Source: Kitasatospora sp. NA04385 (GTDB lineage: Bacteria; Actinomycetota; Actinomycetes; Streptomycetales; Streptomycetaceae). Taken from it: a DNA stretch of 64,000 nt. The stretch spans positions 1,528,145-1,592,144 of the forward strand of contig NZ_CP054919.1 in the NCBI RefSeq assembly GCF_013364235.1, written 5' to 3'. Shown here one piece after another: positions 43,363-52,264 of this stretch. A program made the translations under genes and the position numbers. The notes under the pieces were generated by a model, which saw nothing but the letters and a program-made list of their open reading frames with translations, searched no databases and was not told the DNA's origin. Numbering within the stretch: position 1 is the stretch's first letter; every line of letters begins with the position of its first letter.

Positions 43363-43404
43363 ATGCTGAGCCCCCGAGAGACCTCCGCGGCGGGTGCCCG
43401 GTGA
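43363..43404 (+). CDS. 13-codon leader ORF coupled to uppP
   Basis: ATG 43363 with AGGAAA at 7-8 nt upstream encodes 'MLSPRETSAAGAR' and stops at TGA 43402-43404, which overlaps the GTG start of uppP (43401-43403) as GTGA. The leader has the only good ribosome site in this region, so uppP translation probably depends on ribosomes terminating here. Confidence 0.5.
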   Translation: MLSPRETSAAGAR

Positions 43405-44246
43405 TCGACTGGTTCCACGCGGCCGTGCTCGGCCTGGTGCAGGGCCTGACCGAGTTCCTGCCGGTCTCCTCCAGCGCCCACCTGCGGGTCTTCTCCGCCC
43501 TGGCCGGCTGGGACGACCCGGGCGCGGCCTTCACCGCGGTGACCCAGCTGGGCACCGAGTCCGCGGTGCTGATCTACTTCCGCAAGGACATCGGCGCGAT
43601 CATCAGGGCCTGGACGCTCTCCCTGTTCCGCGCGGAGTGGCGGCGCGACCAGAACGCGAAGCTCGGCTGGTACGTGATCATCGGCACGCTGCCCATCGGC
43701 ATCCTCGGCAAGCTGTTCCAGGACACCATCGAGACCACCCTGCGCGACCTGCGGCTGATCGGCACCACACTGATCCTGTTCGGCGTGATCCTGGCCGTCG
43801 CCGACCGCTCCCGCGCCGTCCGCAACGCCCGCGGCATCGAGTCGCTGAACTTCAAGCACGCGCTGATCTACGGCGCCGCCCAGTCACTGGCCCTGATCCC
43901 GGGCGTCTCCCGCTCCGGCGGCACCATCAGCGCCGGCCTGTTCCTCGGCTACAGCCGGGAGGCCGCCGCCCGCTACTCCTTCCTGCTCGCCATCCCCGCC
44001 GTCCTCGCCTCCGGCGGCCTCGAACTCCTCAAGATCGGCGACGGCCCGGCCCCCGCCTGGGGGCCGACCATCCTGGCCACCCTGATCGCCTTCGCGGTCG
44101 GCTACGCCGCCATCGCCTGGTTCCTGAAGTACATCTCGCACAACAGCTTCACGCCGTTCGTGATCTACCGAATCCTGCTCGGCATCACCATCATCGCCCT
44201 GGTCACCGCCGGCACCCTCGACCCGAACGCGGGCGCCGCGCACTGA
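43401..44246 (+). CDS. uppP: Undecaprenyl-diphosphatase (BacA/UppP)
   Basis: 281-residue integral membrane phosphatase that recycles undecaprenyl diphosphate to the monophosphate for peptidoglycan and glycan synthesis; overexpression gives bacitracin resistance. Signatures: 'LGLVQGLTEFLPVSSSAHL' with the catalytic Glu at the N-terminus, 'GTLPIGILGKLF', 'LALIPGVSRSGGTISAGLFLG' with the Ser/Arg pair, and 'FTPFVIYRILLGI'. About eight helices. GTG 43401 is chosen because homologous sequence starts here; it overlaps a 13-codon leader ORF. Confidence 0.95.
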   Translation: MIDWFHAAVLGLVQGLTEFLPVSSSAHLRVFSALAGWDDPGAAFTAVTQLGTESAVLIYFRKDIGAIIRAWTLSLFRAEWRRDQNAKLGWYVIIGTLPIGILGKLFQDTIETTLRDLRLIGTTLILFGVILAVADRSRAVRNARGIESLNFKHALIYGAAQSLALIPGVSRSGGTISAGLFLGYSREAAARYSFLLAIPAVLASGGLELLKIGDGPAPAWGPTILATLIAFAVGYAAIAWFLKYISHNSFTPFVIYRILLGITIIALVTAGTLDPNAGAAH

Positions 44247-44259
44247 CCCGCCCCGACCG

Positions 44260-44277
44260 CCGTCCCGACGGGGACGG
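44260..44277 (+). terminator. Short hairpin after uppP
   Basis: CCGTCCC (44260-44266), loop GACG, GGGACGG (44271-44277), nested within further CCGCCCCG/CGGGGCGG pairing, starting 14 nt after the uppP stop. Confidence 0.6.
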
Positions 44278-44385
44278 GGCGGCGGTCCGGGTCGAGCCGG
44301 AGCGCGGGGCGACCGGCCGCGGCGACACACCAGCGGCGCCGGAGATCGTTGCCACTCGATCTGACGTGCGATTAAATCCGGTGCC

Positions 44386-44835
44386 ATGACGCTCACTTGG
44401 AAACTGGTCGTGGACAGCGCCGACGCCCCCGCGCTCGCCGAGTTCTGGGCCGCCGCCCTCGGCTACGAGGTCGAGGACCCGACCGCCCTGATCGACACGC
44501 TGCTCGCCGACGGCCGCCTCCCCGCCGCGGCCGTGCTCGACCGGGACGGCCGCAAGCTGTTCCGCGGCTACTCGGCCGTCCGCCACCCCGAGGACCCGTA
44601 CGACCCGGTCAGCGGCATCGGCAAGGGCCGCCGCATCCTGTTCCAGCACGTCCCCGAGCCCAAGCAGGGCAAGAACCGGCTGCACGTCGACATCCACTCC
44701 GACGGTGAACTCGCCGCCGTGGTCGAGCGGTTGGAGAAGCTCGGGGCCACCCGCGTCGAGGAGCAGGACCAGGGGCCGGCCGGCCACTGGTGGGTGATGC
44801 GCGACCCCGAGGGCAACGAGTTCTGCGTCGCCTGA
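44386..44835 (+). CDS. VOC-family (glyoxalase-like) protein
   Basis: 149-residue vicinal-oxygen-chelate fold protein with two beta-alpha-beta-beta-beta modules: 'LVVDSADAPALAEFWAAALGY' and 'RLHVDIHSDGELAAVVERLEKLGATRV', ending 'MRDPEGNEFCVA', which supplies the usual Glu. One metal His is visible in 'HVDIH'. Many such actinobacterial proteins bind antibiotics or act on unknown ligands. ATG 44386; monocistronic, convergent with the ArsR-type gene. Confidence 0.88.
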   Translation: MTLTWKLVVDSADAPALAEFWAAALGYEVEDPTALIDTLLADGRLPAAAVLDRDGRKLFRGYSAVRHPEDPYDPVSGIGKGRRILFQHVPEPKQGKNRLHVDIHSDGELAAVVERLEKLGATRVEEQDQGPAGHWWVMRDPEGNEFCVA

Positions 44836-44850
44836 GCCGAAGAACCCCCC

Positions 44851-45882
44851 TCAACCCGCTCCCGGTCGCGGTCCCGGCCCCGGCCCCGGTCCCGGTCCCG
44901 GTCCCGCCACCAGCCGGTCGCCGAGCGCCGTGCGGTGGTAGAGCACCCGGCGCCCCAGCCTGGTCCGGTCGACCAGGCCGGTGTCGCGCAGGATCGCCAG
45001 GTGGCCGCCGACCGTGCCCACCGACTGGTCCAGCAGCAGGGCCAGTTCGCTGGTGGTGGCGGGCGTGTCCAGGTTCCGCAGGATCTGCGCCCGCCCGCCG
45101 CCGAGCAGCCGGGCCAGCGCCCGGCCGTCCCCGGCCCGGTTGCCGCCGTCCGCCCCGCCCTCCCCCGTCCCGCGCGCCGGGTACACCATCGCGAACGGGC
45201 GGCCCGGCGCCTCGCACAGCCAGGAGCTGCGCTGCGCGGTGACCGGGACGAACAGCATCCCGTCCGGCCCCACCACCCGGTCGCGCCCGGGCCGGTCGCT
45301 GAACCGGATCGCGTCCGCCCCGACCCAGGCGCTGGTCCGGTTCATCAGGTGCAGGGCGCGCGGCCAGCCGTGCGCGGCCAGCAGCCCGGCCCGGTGGGTG
45401 ACGTCGCGCCGCAGGGCGGCCCGCCGGGCCGGCCAGTCCGCGGCCAGGTGCGCGTCCCAGAGCGCGCGGAACAGCTCGGCCGCCCGGGCGCCGTGGTCGC
45501 GGCCGGTGAGCCAGTCGAGCCGCTGCCCCGCCCAGGCGTGCGCCTGCGCGGCGCGCAGCCCGGCCACCGCCACCTCGTCCGGCACCCGCGCCACCTCGGC
45601 GAGTTCGGACTCCAGGCCGGTCTCCATCCCGCCGCCCGGCGGCAGCGTCAGGTGGTCCGGCAGGTACTTGGTCGCCGCGACCAGCTCCACCAGCCCCCGC
45701 GCGTACCCGTCCCCCGCCAGCCGGGCCAGGAACGCCGGACGGTGCCGCTCCCACCAGGGCGCGGCCCACGGGTCGGCGTGCGGACGGGCCAACTGGACGG
45801 CCGCCGCCAGCGTCTCGGCGAACGGCGACAGCGCGAACCTGGAACGCGACAGCGCCAGCGAGTCCAACCGCAGCACGACCAC
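44851..45882 (-). CDS. ArsR/HTH_5-type regulator with long N-terminal domain
   Basis: 343 residues with a C-terminal winged helix 'LGGGRAQILRNLDTPATTSELALLLDQSVGTVGGHLAILRDTGLVDRTRLGRRVLYHRT' at about 262-322. It is preceded by a large helical domain found in streptomycete regulators of unknown ligand, and followed by a low-complexity Gly-Pro repeat tail (GPGPGPGPGPG) at the extreme C-terminus. GTG 45882 follows GGGGAGGG. Divergent from an MFS exporter 82 nt away, its probable target. Confidence 0.85.
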   Translation of the reverse strand: MVVLRLDSLALSRSRFALSPFAETLAAAVQLARPHADPWAAPWWERHRPAFLARLAGDGYARGLVELVAATKYLPDHLTLPPGGGMETGLESELAEVARVPDEVAVAGLRAAQAHAWAGQRLDWLTGRDHGARAAELFRALWDAHLAADWPARRAALRRDVTHRAGLLAAHGWPRALHLMNRTSAWVGADAIRFSDRPGRDRVVGPDGMLFVPVTAQRSSWLCEAPGRPFAMVYPARGTGEGGADGGNRAGDGRALARLLGGGRAQILRNLDTPATTSELALLLDQSVGTVGGHLAILRDTGLVDRTRLGRRVLYHRTALGDRLVAGPGPGPGPGPGPRPGAG

Positions 45883-45963
45883 GGCGACGCCCTCCCCTCA
45901 GGCACCTTTCGGTGGATCCCGAAACGATAGAGGCCCCGGCCCGCCGGCTCCCACACTCTGCGG

Positions 45964-47391
45964 GTGCTTCCACCACTCCTTCACCACCGCGCCTTCCGCC
46001 GCTTCCTGCTCGGCCGCGCGGTCTCCCTGCTCGGCAGTGCCATGGCCCCGGTCGCGCTGGCCTTCGCCGTCCTGGACGCGGCGGGCGGCCGGGCCGCCGA
46101 CCTCGGCGCCGTGCTCGCCACCCGGATGCTCCCGCTGCTCGGCCTGATGGTGCTCGGCGGCGCGGTCGCCGACCGGCTGCCCCGGCGCACCGTCCTGGTC
46201 GTCACCCACCTCGGCGCGGGCCTCAGCCAGGGCGCGGCCGCCGCCCTGCTGCTCACCGGCCACTACGCGCTCGGCCCGTTCGCCGCCCTGGAGTTCCTGA
46301 ACGGGGCGCTCACCGCGTTCACCTCGCCCGCCCTGCGCGGGGTGCTGCCCGAACTCGTCCCGAACGGGCAACTGCGCCCCGCCAACGCCCTGTTGGAGAT
46401 GGCCGCGAACGGCAGCAAGCTGCTCGGCCCGCCGCTGGCCGGCCTGCTGGTCGCCGGGGCCGGGCCCGGCTGGGCGGTCGCCCTGGACGCGCTCGGCTAC
46501 CTGCCCGCCGCGTACCTGCTCGCCCGCCTCCCGACCGGCCGGGCCACCGTCACCGCCCGGGCCGCCACCTCCACGACCGGCGCCACCTCCACCTCCACTA
46601 CCGCCACCGACCGAGCCACCGTCACCGTCCGAGCCGCCACCTCCACGACCGACGCCACCTCCACCACCACTACCGCCACCACCGCCCGGGCCGCCACCAC
46701 CGCCCGGGCCGCCGCCCCTTCCGGCCTGCGCCGCGAACTGCGCGAGGGCTGGACGGTGTTCCGCCGCACCCGCTGGGTCTGGTGGACCACCTGGTCCTGC
46801 TGCGCCACCAACCTGCTGCTGGTCGGCCCCTGGCAGATCCTCGGCCCGCAACTGGCCGGGCCCGCCCTGTGGGGCGCCCTGCTCTCCGCCCGCGGCGCCG
46901 GACTGCTGCTGGCGAGCACCGCCGCCTACCGGCTGGCCCCGCGACGCCTGCTCGCCACCGGCCAACTCGCCGGTCTGCTGCTCCCGTTCCCGCTGCTCGC
47001 CCTGGGTCGGCACGCCCCCGCACCCTGGCTGCTCGCCGCCGCCCTCGGCTCCGGCCTCGGCCTGGCGCTGTCCGCCACCGCCTGGGACACCTCGCTCCAG
47101 GAACACCTGCCCGGCGGCGTCCTCTCCCGGGTCTCCGCCAACGCCGACGTGCTCTCCTACCTGGCCATCCCGCTCGGCCAGCTCGCCTGCAGCCCGCTCA
47201 CCACCCGCCTCGGCGCCCCCGCCGTCGCCACCGCCGCCGCCCTCGCCCAGGGCGCGCTCACCCTGCTCCCGCTGCTCTCCCCCGCCGTCCGCCGCCTGCC
47301 GCACGGCGGCGCCCCGGCCCCCGCGCCCGGCCCGAGCCCGGTCACGAGTACCAGAGCAGCAGGCCGTGCCGGTAGCGGGCGGTGCGGGTGA
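45964..47391 (+). CDS. MFS transporter with duplicated Thr/Ala-rich loop
   Basis: 475-residue major facilitator of the EntS/MFS_3 type: 'RAVSLLGSAMAPVALAFAVLD', 'MVLGGAVADRLPRRTVLV', 'LNGALTAFTSPALRGVLPELVP'. The central cytoplasmic loop (about residues 190-250) consists of two 24-residue repeats rich in Thr and Ala. GTG 45964 has no clear ribosome site. Its 3' end overlaps the convergent DUF1877 gene by 50 bp. Probably regulated by the divergent ArsR-type protein. Confidence 0.87.
   Translation: MLPPLLHHRAFRRFLLGRAVSLLGSAMAPVALAFAVLDAAGGRAADLGAVLATRMLPLLGLMVLGGAVADRLPRRTVLVVTHLGAGLSQGAAAALLLTGHYALGPFAALEFLNGALTAFTSPALRGVLPELVPNGQLRPANALLEMAANGSKLLGPPLAGLLVAGAGPGWAVALDALGYLPAAYLLARLPTGRATVTARAATSTTGATSTSTTATDRATVTVRAATSTTDATSTTTTATTARAATTARAAAPSGLRRELREGWTVFRRTRWVWWTTWSCCATNLLLVGPWQILGPQLAGPALWGALLSARGAGLLLASTAAYRLAPRRLLATGQLAGLLLPFPLLALGRHAPAPWLLAAALGSGLGLALSATAWDTSLQEHLPGGVLSRVSANADVLSYLAIPLGQLACSPLTTRLGAPAVATAAALAQGALTLLPLLSPAVRRLPHGGAPAPAPGPSPVTSTRAAGRAGSGRCG
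46540..46683 (+). repeat. 72-bp tandem duplication inside the MFS gene
   Basis: Units 46540-46611 and 46612-46683 encode 'RATVTARAATSTTGATSTST' and 'RATVTVRAATSTTDATSTTT' plus four residues each, differing at five of 24 residues. The repeat preserves frame. Confidence 0.9.
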
Positions 47392-47842
47392 GGTAGCGCA
47401 GCAGGTCCGCGTGGTGGGCGGCGAGGTGGTCGAGGGCGGACGCGTCCCGGGACCACAGGCCGGTCGGGTAGACCTCGGCGGCGGCCAGGTCGGCGGGGGT
47501 GAGGCCGTCGGCCAGGACGTCGAAGGGCACGGCGGCCAGCTGCCGCGCGGCGTCCGCCACCCGGTCCGGGGGCAGCAGGAACGGCGGGCCGTAGCCCCAG
47601 TCCTCGTCCCCGGGCAGGACGTCGCCGCCGTGGACCACCTCGGTCGGGAGGCCGTGCCGGGCGTACAGGTGGGCCAGGCCCGCCCAGGCCTTGCCGGTGT
47701 CGTGGAAGCGCAGCTCGGCGGGGCCGCGCCCGCGTTCCAGCGCGGCCTGCTCGGCCTTGAACTCCCTGGCCCAGCCGGGCTCTTCACGGGCCCGGACGAG
47801 TTCGGCGGGGGCCAGTCGCAGGTAACTGCCGATGATGCTCAC
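47342..47842 (-). CDS. DUF1877 family protein
   Basis: 166-residue YfbM/DUF1877 protein: 'MSIIGSYLRLAPAELVRAREEP' is the conserved start, followed by 'FHDTGKAWAGLAHLYARHG' with the family Lys-Ala-Trp, and 'YGPPFLLPPDRVADAARQLAAV'. Function unknown in the family. ATG 47842. Its C-terminal codons overlap the convergent MFS gene. Confidence 0.9.
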   Translation of the reverse strand: MSIIGSYLRLAPAELVRAREEPGWAREFKAEQAALERGRGPAELRFHDTGKAWAGLAHLYARHGLPTEVVHGGDVLPGDEDWGYGPPFLLPPDRVADAARQLAAVPFDVLADGLTPADLAAAEVYPTGLWSRDASALDHLAAHHADLLRYLTRTARYRHGLLLWYS

Positions 47843-47874
47843 GGGCCGTCATCCTGGCAGCCGCCACCGACGGA

Positions 47875-48633
47875 TCAGGCGGAGGGCGACTTCCGGCGGC
47901 GCAGCGCCAGGACGATCAGCGCGGCCAGCACGGCGACGCCCGCGATGCTGCCGAGCACGACGGCGGTGGTGCCGGTGCCGTCCTCGCCGTCCTTCGGCGC
48001 GTCGGCGACGGCGACGGTGGGCACGGCGGTCGGGGCGGCGGGAGCGGACGCCGAAGCCGACACGGAAGCCGAAGCGGAGGCGGAGGCGGAGGTGGAGGCG
48101 GAAGCCGAGGCCGACGCGCCCGCCGCCGCCAGCGGGGTCGCGCCGGGGGCGGCCGGGCGCAGGGCCAGCGTCGGGGCGGGGTGCTCCGGCTTGGTGTCGC
48201 CCTGCGGGAGCTCGATCCAGCGGTCGGTGTGGCCGTCGGAGTAGTCGACCAGGGTCTTGAAGACCAGCGAGGCGGCGTCGGGCAGCTGCCGGACCTTGAC
48301 CGTCCAGTCGGCGGCCGCGCCGGGCGCGAGGGCCGGGCCGGCCACCGCGTAGCCGTCGGCGGTGGGGGTGAGCGTCCAGCCGTCGGGGGCCTTGACCAGG
48401 GTGACGTCGGCGGGGGCCAGCCCGGTGGGCAGCACGACCTTGACGTCGGCGATGCCCGCCGTGGAGGACTCGCCCTCGGCGGAGAAGGCCACCTCGGCGT
48501 CGACCGCGAGCGCCTGCGCGCTCGGCGACTCGACCTCGACGTGCGCGGCGGCGGTGCCGGCCGCGCCGAGCAGCAGGCCCAGGGCGAGGGCGGCGGGTAC
48601 GGCGAACCGGCTGGACACTCGTGAGCGCTGCAT
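47875..48633 (-). CDS. YcnI family (DUF1775) exported copper-associated protein
   Basis: 252 residues: Sec signal peptide (about 1-30, 'LALGLLLGAAGTAAAHVEV'), mature N-terminal His right after the cleavage site as in YcnI copper-binding proteins, and a beta-rich DUF1775 domain to about residue 150 ('YSDGHTDRWIELP'). A Ser/Ala-repeat linker of about 25 residues follows, then one C-terminal membrane helix and a basic 'RRRK' anchor. ATG 48633 is used; GTG 48642 is possible. The usual neighbours (CopC/CopD or SCO1-like) are absent here. Confidence 0.88.
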   Translation of the reverse strand: MQRSRVSSRFAVPAALALGLLLGAAGTAAAHVEVESPSAQALAVDAEVAFSAEGESSTAGIADVKVVLPTGLAPADVTLVKAPDGWTLTPTADGYAVAGPALAPGAAADWTVKVRQLPDAASLVFKTLVDYSDGHTDRWIELPQGDTKPEHPAPTLALRPAAPGATPLAAAGASASASASTSASASASASVSASASAPAAPTAVPTVAVADAPKDGEDGTGTTAVVLGSIAGVAVLAALIVLALRRRKSPSA

Positions 48634-48643
48634 GGCAGGCACC

Positions 48644-50070
48644 CTACCGGTCCCGCGCGGTCAGGCGGCCGCGCACGGCGGCGTGCACCTCGGCCTCCTC
48701 GGCCGGGTCGGCGGCGAGTCTGCGCAGCCGTTCGAGGACCCGGACGTCGCCGGTGGTGGTGACGTGGGTGGCGGCCAGCTCGCGGGTGGACTCCTCGCAG
48801 TCCCACAGGCACTCGACGGCCGGACCGGCCCCGAAGTTGGGATCGGTGACGGCGAGCGCCTGGGCGGCGCGGCCGCGCAGCTCGGAGGAGGCGGCCTCGC
48901 CGTAGACGTGCCGCAGGGCGGGGACGGCGGCGGCGGCGTGCAGCCGGCCGACGCCGTCGACCAGGCTGCCGAGGGCGGCGCCGGTGACGCCGTTCAGCGA
49001 GATCCACTGGTGCAGCCCGGCGACGACCAGCGGGGCGTCGGCGGGCTCGCCGGCGTCCGCCAGCAGGCGGACGGCGGCCTGGGCGAGGGCGCTGTCCGCG
49101 CCGCCGGTCGCCGGGTCGGCCCAGCGGCGGGCGTGCGCGAGCGCCTCGGGACCTCGCATCCGGCCGAGCAGCTCCAGCGAGGCGCGGACCACCCGGTGGT
49201 CCAGGTCGGCGGCGGCGGCCTCGATCAGCCCGGCGGCGGCCGGGTCGCGCTGTTCGACGAGGTGCCGGAGCGCGGCGCAGCGGGCGCCGGGCGGACCGTA
49301 CCCGGCGGCGTCGTGCAGCAGCGGCGCGTCCTCGGGCGGACGACGGCGGTGAGGCAGCGGGCGGCCGCGGCGGGGCGGCGGGCCAGCGCGTCGGGTGCGC
49401 CGCTGTCGCCCTGGTCGGCCCAGGCCAGCACGTCGGCGGTGGACCAGCCGGGGGTGACGCCGGGGCGGGCCAGCTGGCGCTGCCACAGGTCGAACGGGGA
49501 CTGCTCGGCGGCCGCGGCGACCCGCGGGTGGTGGGCGGCCCACAGCCGCCACACCCGCGGCTCGTAGGCGGCGCGGACGGCTTCGCGCAGTTCGGCGTCG
49601 CCCTCCGGGTCGGCCGGGAAGCGGTCGAGGACGGCGGGGGCGAGGGCGAGCAGGGCCTCGTCGGTGTCGCGCAGGGCGAGCTCGTCGAGGGCCCAGGCCC
49701 AGTTGGTTCCGGTGGTGGTGTAGGCGCGCAGCAGGTCGAGGGCGTCGCGGCGGCCGTAGCCGGCGAGGTGGCCCAGTACGGCGAGGGCGAGGCCGGTGCG
49801 GGCCTCGTCGGTGTCGAGGCTGTCCTCGGGCGAGTGCAGGTGGAGCTCGATGCCGGTGAGGGGGGCTTCGAGCTCCATGTAGAGCCGCGCGTAGTACAAG
49901 GAGCGGTTCTCGACCTGCCAGTCGGCGCGGGGGTCGTTGGTGACGCAGGTCTCGACGGCGGCGATCGCCTCGTCGCGGTCTGCGGCCAACGCATGCAGCT
50001 GCCCGTCTCCGCGGCCCCTCTGGAGGAGGCCGAGGAGGCTGGCGCTGGGCGCTATCACTGGCTCGAACAT
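48644..50070 (-). pseudogene. HEAT-repeat protein gene with a single-base frameshift
   Basis: Two minus-strand frames make one protein. From ATG 50070 ('MFEPVIAPSASLLGLLQRG') the product runs to 'ARRPAAAARCLTAVV' and then loses sense. The continuing 'PEDAPLLHDAAGYGPPGARC' is in the -1 frame and runs to TGA at 48644. One missing base in the GGG run at 49334-49336 (CCC on the coding strand) explains it. The joined product, about 475 aa, has repeated helical units such as 'LIEAAAADLDHRVVRASLELLGRM', like HEAT/armadillo proteins. It could be a true mutation or a homopolymer sequencing error. Confidence 0.75.
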
Positions 50071-50297
50071 GAGGTCAGCATCCGTTGCGGCGGTCGTCGT
50101 GGCAACGGGATTTCCGTCGCCGGGGTCGGTTGGCACAGCTCAGGCGCCCGGGCGCCGGAATCACCGAAGGTTACCGCCTGGGTGAGCGATCTGCACACAG
50201 GGCAACGGATTTCCGCAGCGTGACGGTACCGGGCCGGGCCCGTGCGTACCGGATCGACCCCTTCCGCAACGACAGGTGGGTTCGGGCACGAATCGGA

Positions 50298-50330
50298 TCG
50301 GCCCGCCGCCGGGAAAGGGCCGCGGGCCGA
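50298..50330 (-). terminator. Hairpin terminator of the nsdA-like gene
   Basis: TCGGCCCGC (50298-50306) pairs perfectly with GCGGGCCGA (50322-50330), 8 nt beyond the stop codon. Upstream of it (50071-50297) I see only an AT-poor promoter-type gap for the HEAT gene. Confidence 0.65.
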
Positions 50331-50337
50331 TGTCCCC

Positions 50338-51852
50338 TCAGACCGTCCGGGGGCTCCTGGGGGCGGGCAGGGCGGCGTGGATCTGCTCGCGGAGCTCGGC
50401 CACCGCGGGCAGCCCCCGGTAGCGGGTGGAGAGCCGGTACATCTCGCGCAGCCGGTCCCAGGTGCGCTTGGAGGAGGTGTCGTTGATCGAGGCCAGGGCG
50501 AGTTTGGCCTGCACCTGGGCCTCGTCGGGCTCGCCGGAGATCCAGTGGATGGAGGCCAGGGTGATCCGGTCGAGCAGCGCGGAGCGTTCCCGGCCGGTCT
50601 CCTGGCGCAGCCGGATCGCGGCCTGGGCGTGCCGGACGGCGAGCGGGACGGCGCCGGGGTCGTGCTCGGCCAGGGTGCGGTAGACCAGGGCCTGCATGCC
50701 GTGCAGCTCGGCCTCGTTGAACAGCTGCATCCAGCTGGGGGCGGGTTCGGCGGCCTCCTGGACGAAGAGCTCCTCGGCCTCGCCGAGCACCCGGCGGGTG
50801 GCCTCGGAGCGGCCGAGCGAAGCCTGCGCCCAGGCTTCGACGGTGTGCAGCATGGCCCGGGTGCGCGGCTGGGTGCCGGCCTGCGGGCCGGCGCTGGCGT
50901 TGGCGAGCTGCATGAGTTCGAGCGCGTCGTCGGCCCGGCCGAGGTGGAGCATCTGGCGGGCCGCGCGGGAGATCGCCTCGCCGGCCCGGGGGCGGTCGCC
51001 GGCCTCCCGGGCGGACTGCGCGGCGATGACGAAGTAGCGCTGCGCGGTGGGTTCGAGTCCCACGTCGTGGGACATCCAGCCGGCCAGCACCGCCAGGTTG
51101 GCGGCGACCGTCCACAGCCGGCGCTCCAGCGCGGCCGGGTGGCCGTGGGTGAGCAGGCCGCCGACCTCGTTCAGCTGGCCGACCACGGCCTTGCGCTGGA
51201 GCCCGCCGCCGCGCGAGGCGTCCCAGGCCCGGAACACCTCGACGGCGCGTTCCAGGGCGGCGACCTCCTCGTCGCCGACCGGCCCGGGTTCGTAGACGTC
51301 GAGGACGGGGCGCGGCCCGCCCTGGGCGACGACGTGGCGGGGGCCGGGGCGGCCGGCCGCCTCGGCGACGGCCCCGCCGGTGAGCCAGTCGTGCAGGTTG
51401 TCGGCGATGACCGCGCCCGCCGCGAGGGCGGCCGAGGCGCCGACCAGTCCGCGTCTGTTCAGCATGAGGTCCATTCCCGTGAACTCGGTGAGGACCGCGG
51501 CCGTCCGATCCGGTGCCCAGGGCTCCTTCGGCGGTGCTGCGCTGCTGCCGGACCTGGTGGGCCGGTGTCGTTCGAGACCAAGGTCCTCGGTGGTGACGAC
51601 ACGGCCGAGCCGCTCCGTGAACACGGCGGCCAGCACCCTCGGCACCGGGTCGCGCGGGATCTCGCCCTGCTCGATCCAGCGCCGGACCCGGGAGGTGTCG
51701 GTGGACAGCTGCTGCTCGCCCAGCGCGGCACCCCGCCGGTTGACCAGCCGGGCCAGCTCGCCCTTGGACCATCCGGTCAGGGCGAAGTGGTCGGCCAGTC
51801 TGGTGTTCGGCCCCTTGCTCAACTGAAGCCCCCAGGATCCTCGGCTGGTCAC
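50338..51852 (-). CDS. nsdA: NsdA-like regulator of development and antibiotic production
   Basis: About 504 residues. An N-terminal helix-turn-helix region '[21 protein letters not shown]' and '[20 protein letters not shown]' is followed by '[28 protein letters not shown]' (about 150-175). A long TPR-like alpha domain contains '[20 protein letters not shown]', '[21 protein letters not shown]' and '[12 protein letters not shown]'. These stretches match, from memory, NsdA of Streptomyces, a negative regulator of sporulation and antibiotic synthesis. Starts at GTG 51852, GTG 51873 or TTG 51822 are possible. The 'RRGLVG..' hydrophobic patch is typical of the family and not a secretion signal. 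Confidence 0.88.
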   Translation of the reverse strand: MTSRGSWGLQLSKGPNTRLADHFALTGWSKGELARLVNRRGAALGEQQLSTDTSRVRRWIEQGEIPRDPVPRVLAAVFTERLGRVVTTEDLGLERHRPTRSGSSAAPPKEPWAPDRTAAVLTEFTGMDLMLNRRGLVGASAALAAGAVIADNLHDWLTGGAVAEAAGRPGPRHVVAQGGPRPVLDVYEPGPVGDEEVAALERAVEVFRAWDASRGGGLQRKAVVGQLNEVGGLLTHGHPAALERRLWTVAANLAVLAGWMSHDVGLEPTAQRYFVIAAQSAREAGDRPRAGEAISRAARQMLHLGRADDALELMQLANASAGPQAGTQPRTRAMLHTVEAWAQASLGRSEATRRVLGEAEELFVQEAAEPAPSWMQLFNEAELHGMQALVYRTLAEHDPGAVPLAVRHAQAAIRLRQETGRERSALLDRITLASIHWISGEPDEAQVQAKLALASINDTSSKRTWDRLREMYRLSTRYRGLPAVAELREQIHAALPAPRSPRTV

Positions 51853-52264
51853 CGACCCTAATGGCTCTGTCACTTGCCAGGCGACCATTCGCCAGGGTTC
51901 GCCAGGGTGCGCTACGTGGTGTGCCAGTGCCGTTCGGGTGTCAGGTAGGTATGCGCCACCCCGGCTTCGCACCGGAACGGCCCCCGACCGGCCCGGACCT
52001 GGTTCCGACGGTACGTCAGGAGGCCGTCCGGGAGCGGCGTTCCGGGGGGTGGCGCGACCGGGTGGCGCGGGGGCGCCGGGCAGGGCGCGGTGGGTACGGG
52101 ACGGACGCACTCCCCAGGGTGCGGGCGGTTCCGGCGCACCGCAGGCCGTGCCCGGCGCCCCCGCCCCACCCGGCGGCCCGGCCCCCGTGGACCCGGGCCC
52201 CCGCAGCTCACCGCTGCGCCGCTTTCCGCTGTGCCGCCGGTCAAGGAAGGACCCTCACCAGCCC
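51853..52264. other. Divergent intergenic region
   Basis: About 410 bp between nsdA and the kinase gene. Apart from CATTAGGGT (minus strand), a possible -10 for nsdA at about 51857-51865, it is GC-rich with no ORF I can support. AAGGAAGG at 52242-52249 is a ribosome-site-like sequence about 15 nt before the kinase ATG. Confidence 0.4.

Noticed and set aside
46497..47023. Minus-strand frames over the MFS repeat region
   Set aside because: Val/Ala/Arg low-complexity antisense of the Thr/Ala repeat.
51046..51066. Sequence resembling a tRNA T-arm (GTGGGTTCGAGTCCCAC)
   Set aside because: It lies inside the nsdA-like reading frame, encoding 'HDVGLEPTA' on the minus strand; no acceptor stem, anticodon arm or D-arm surrounds it.
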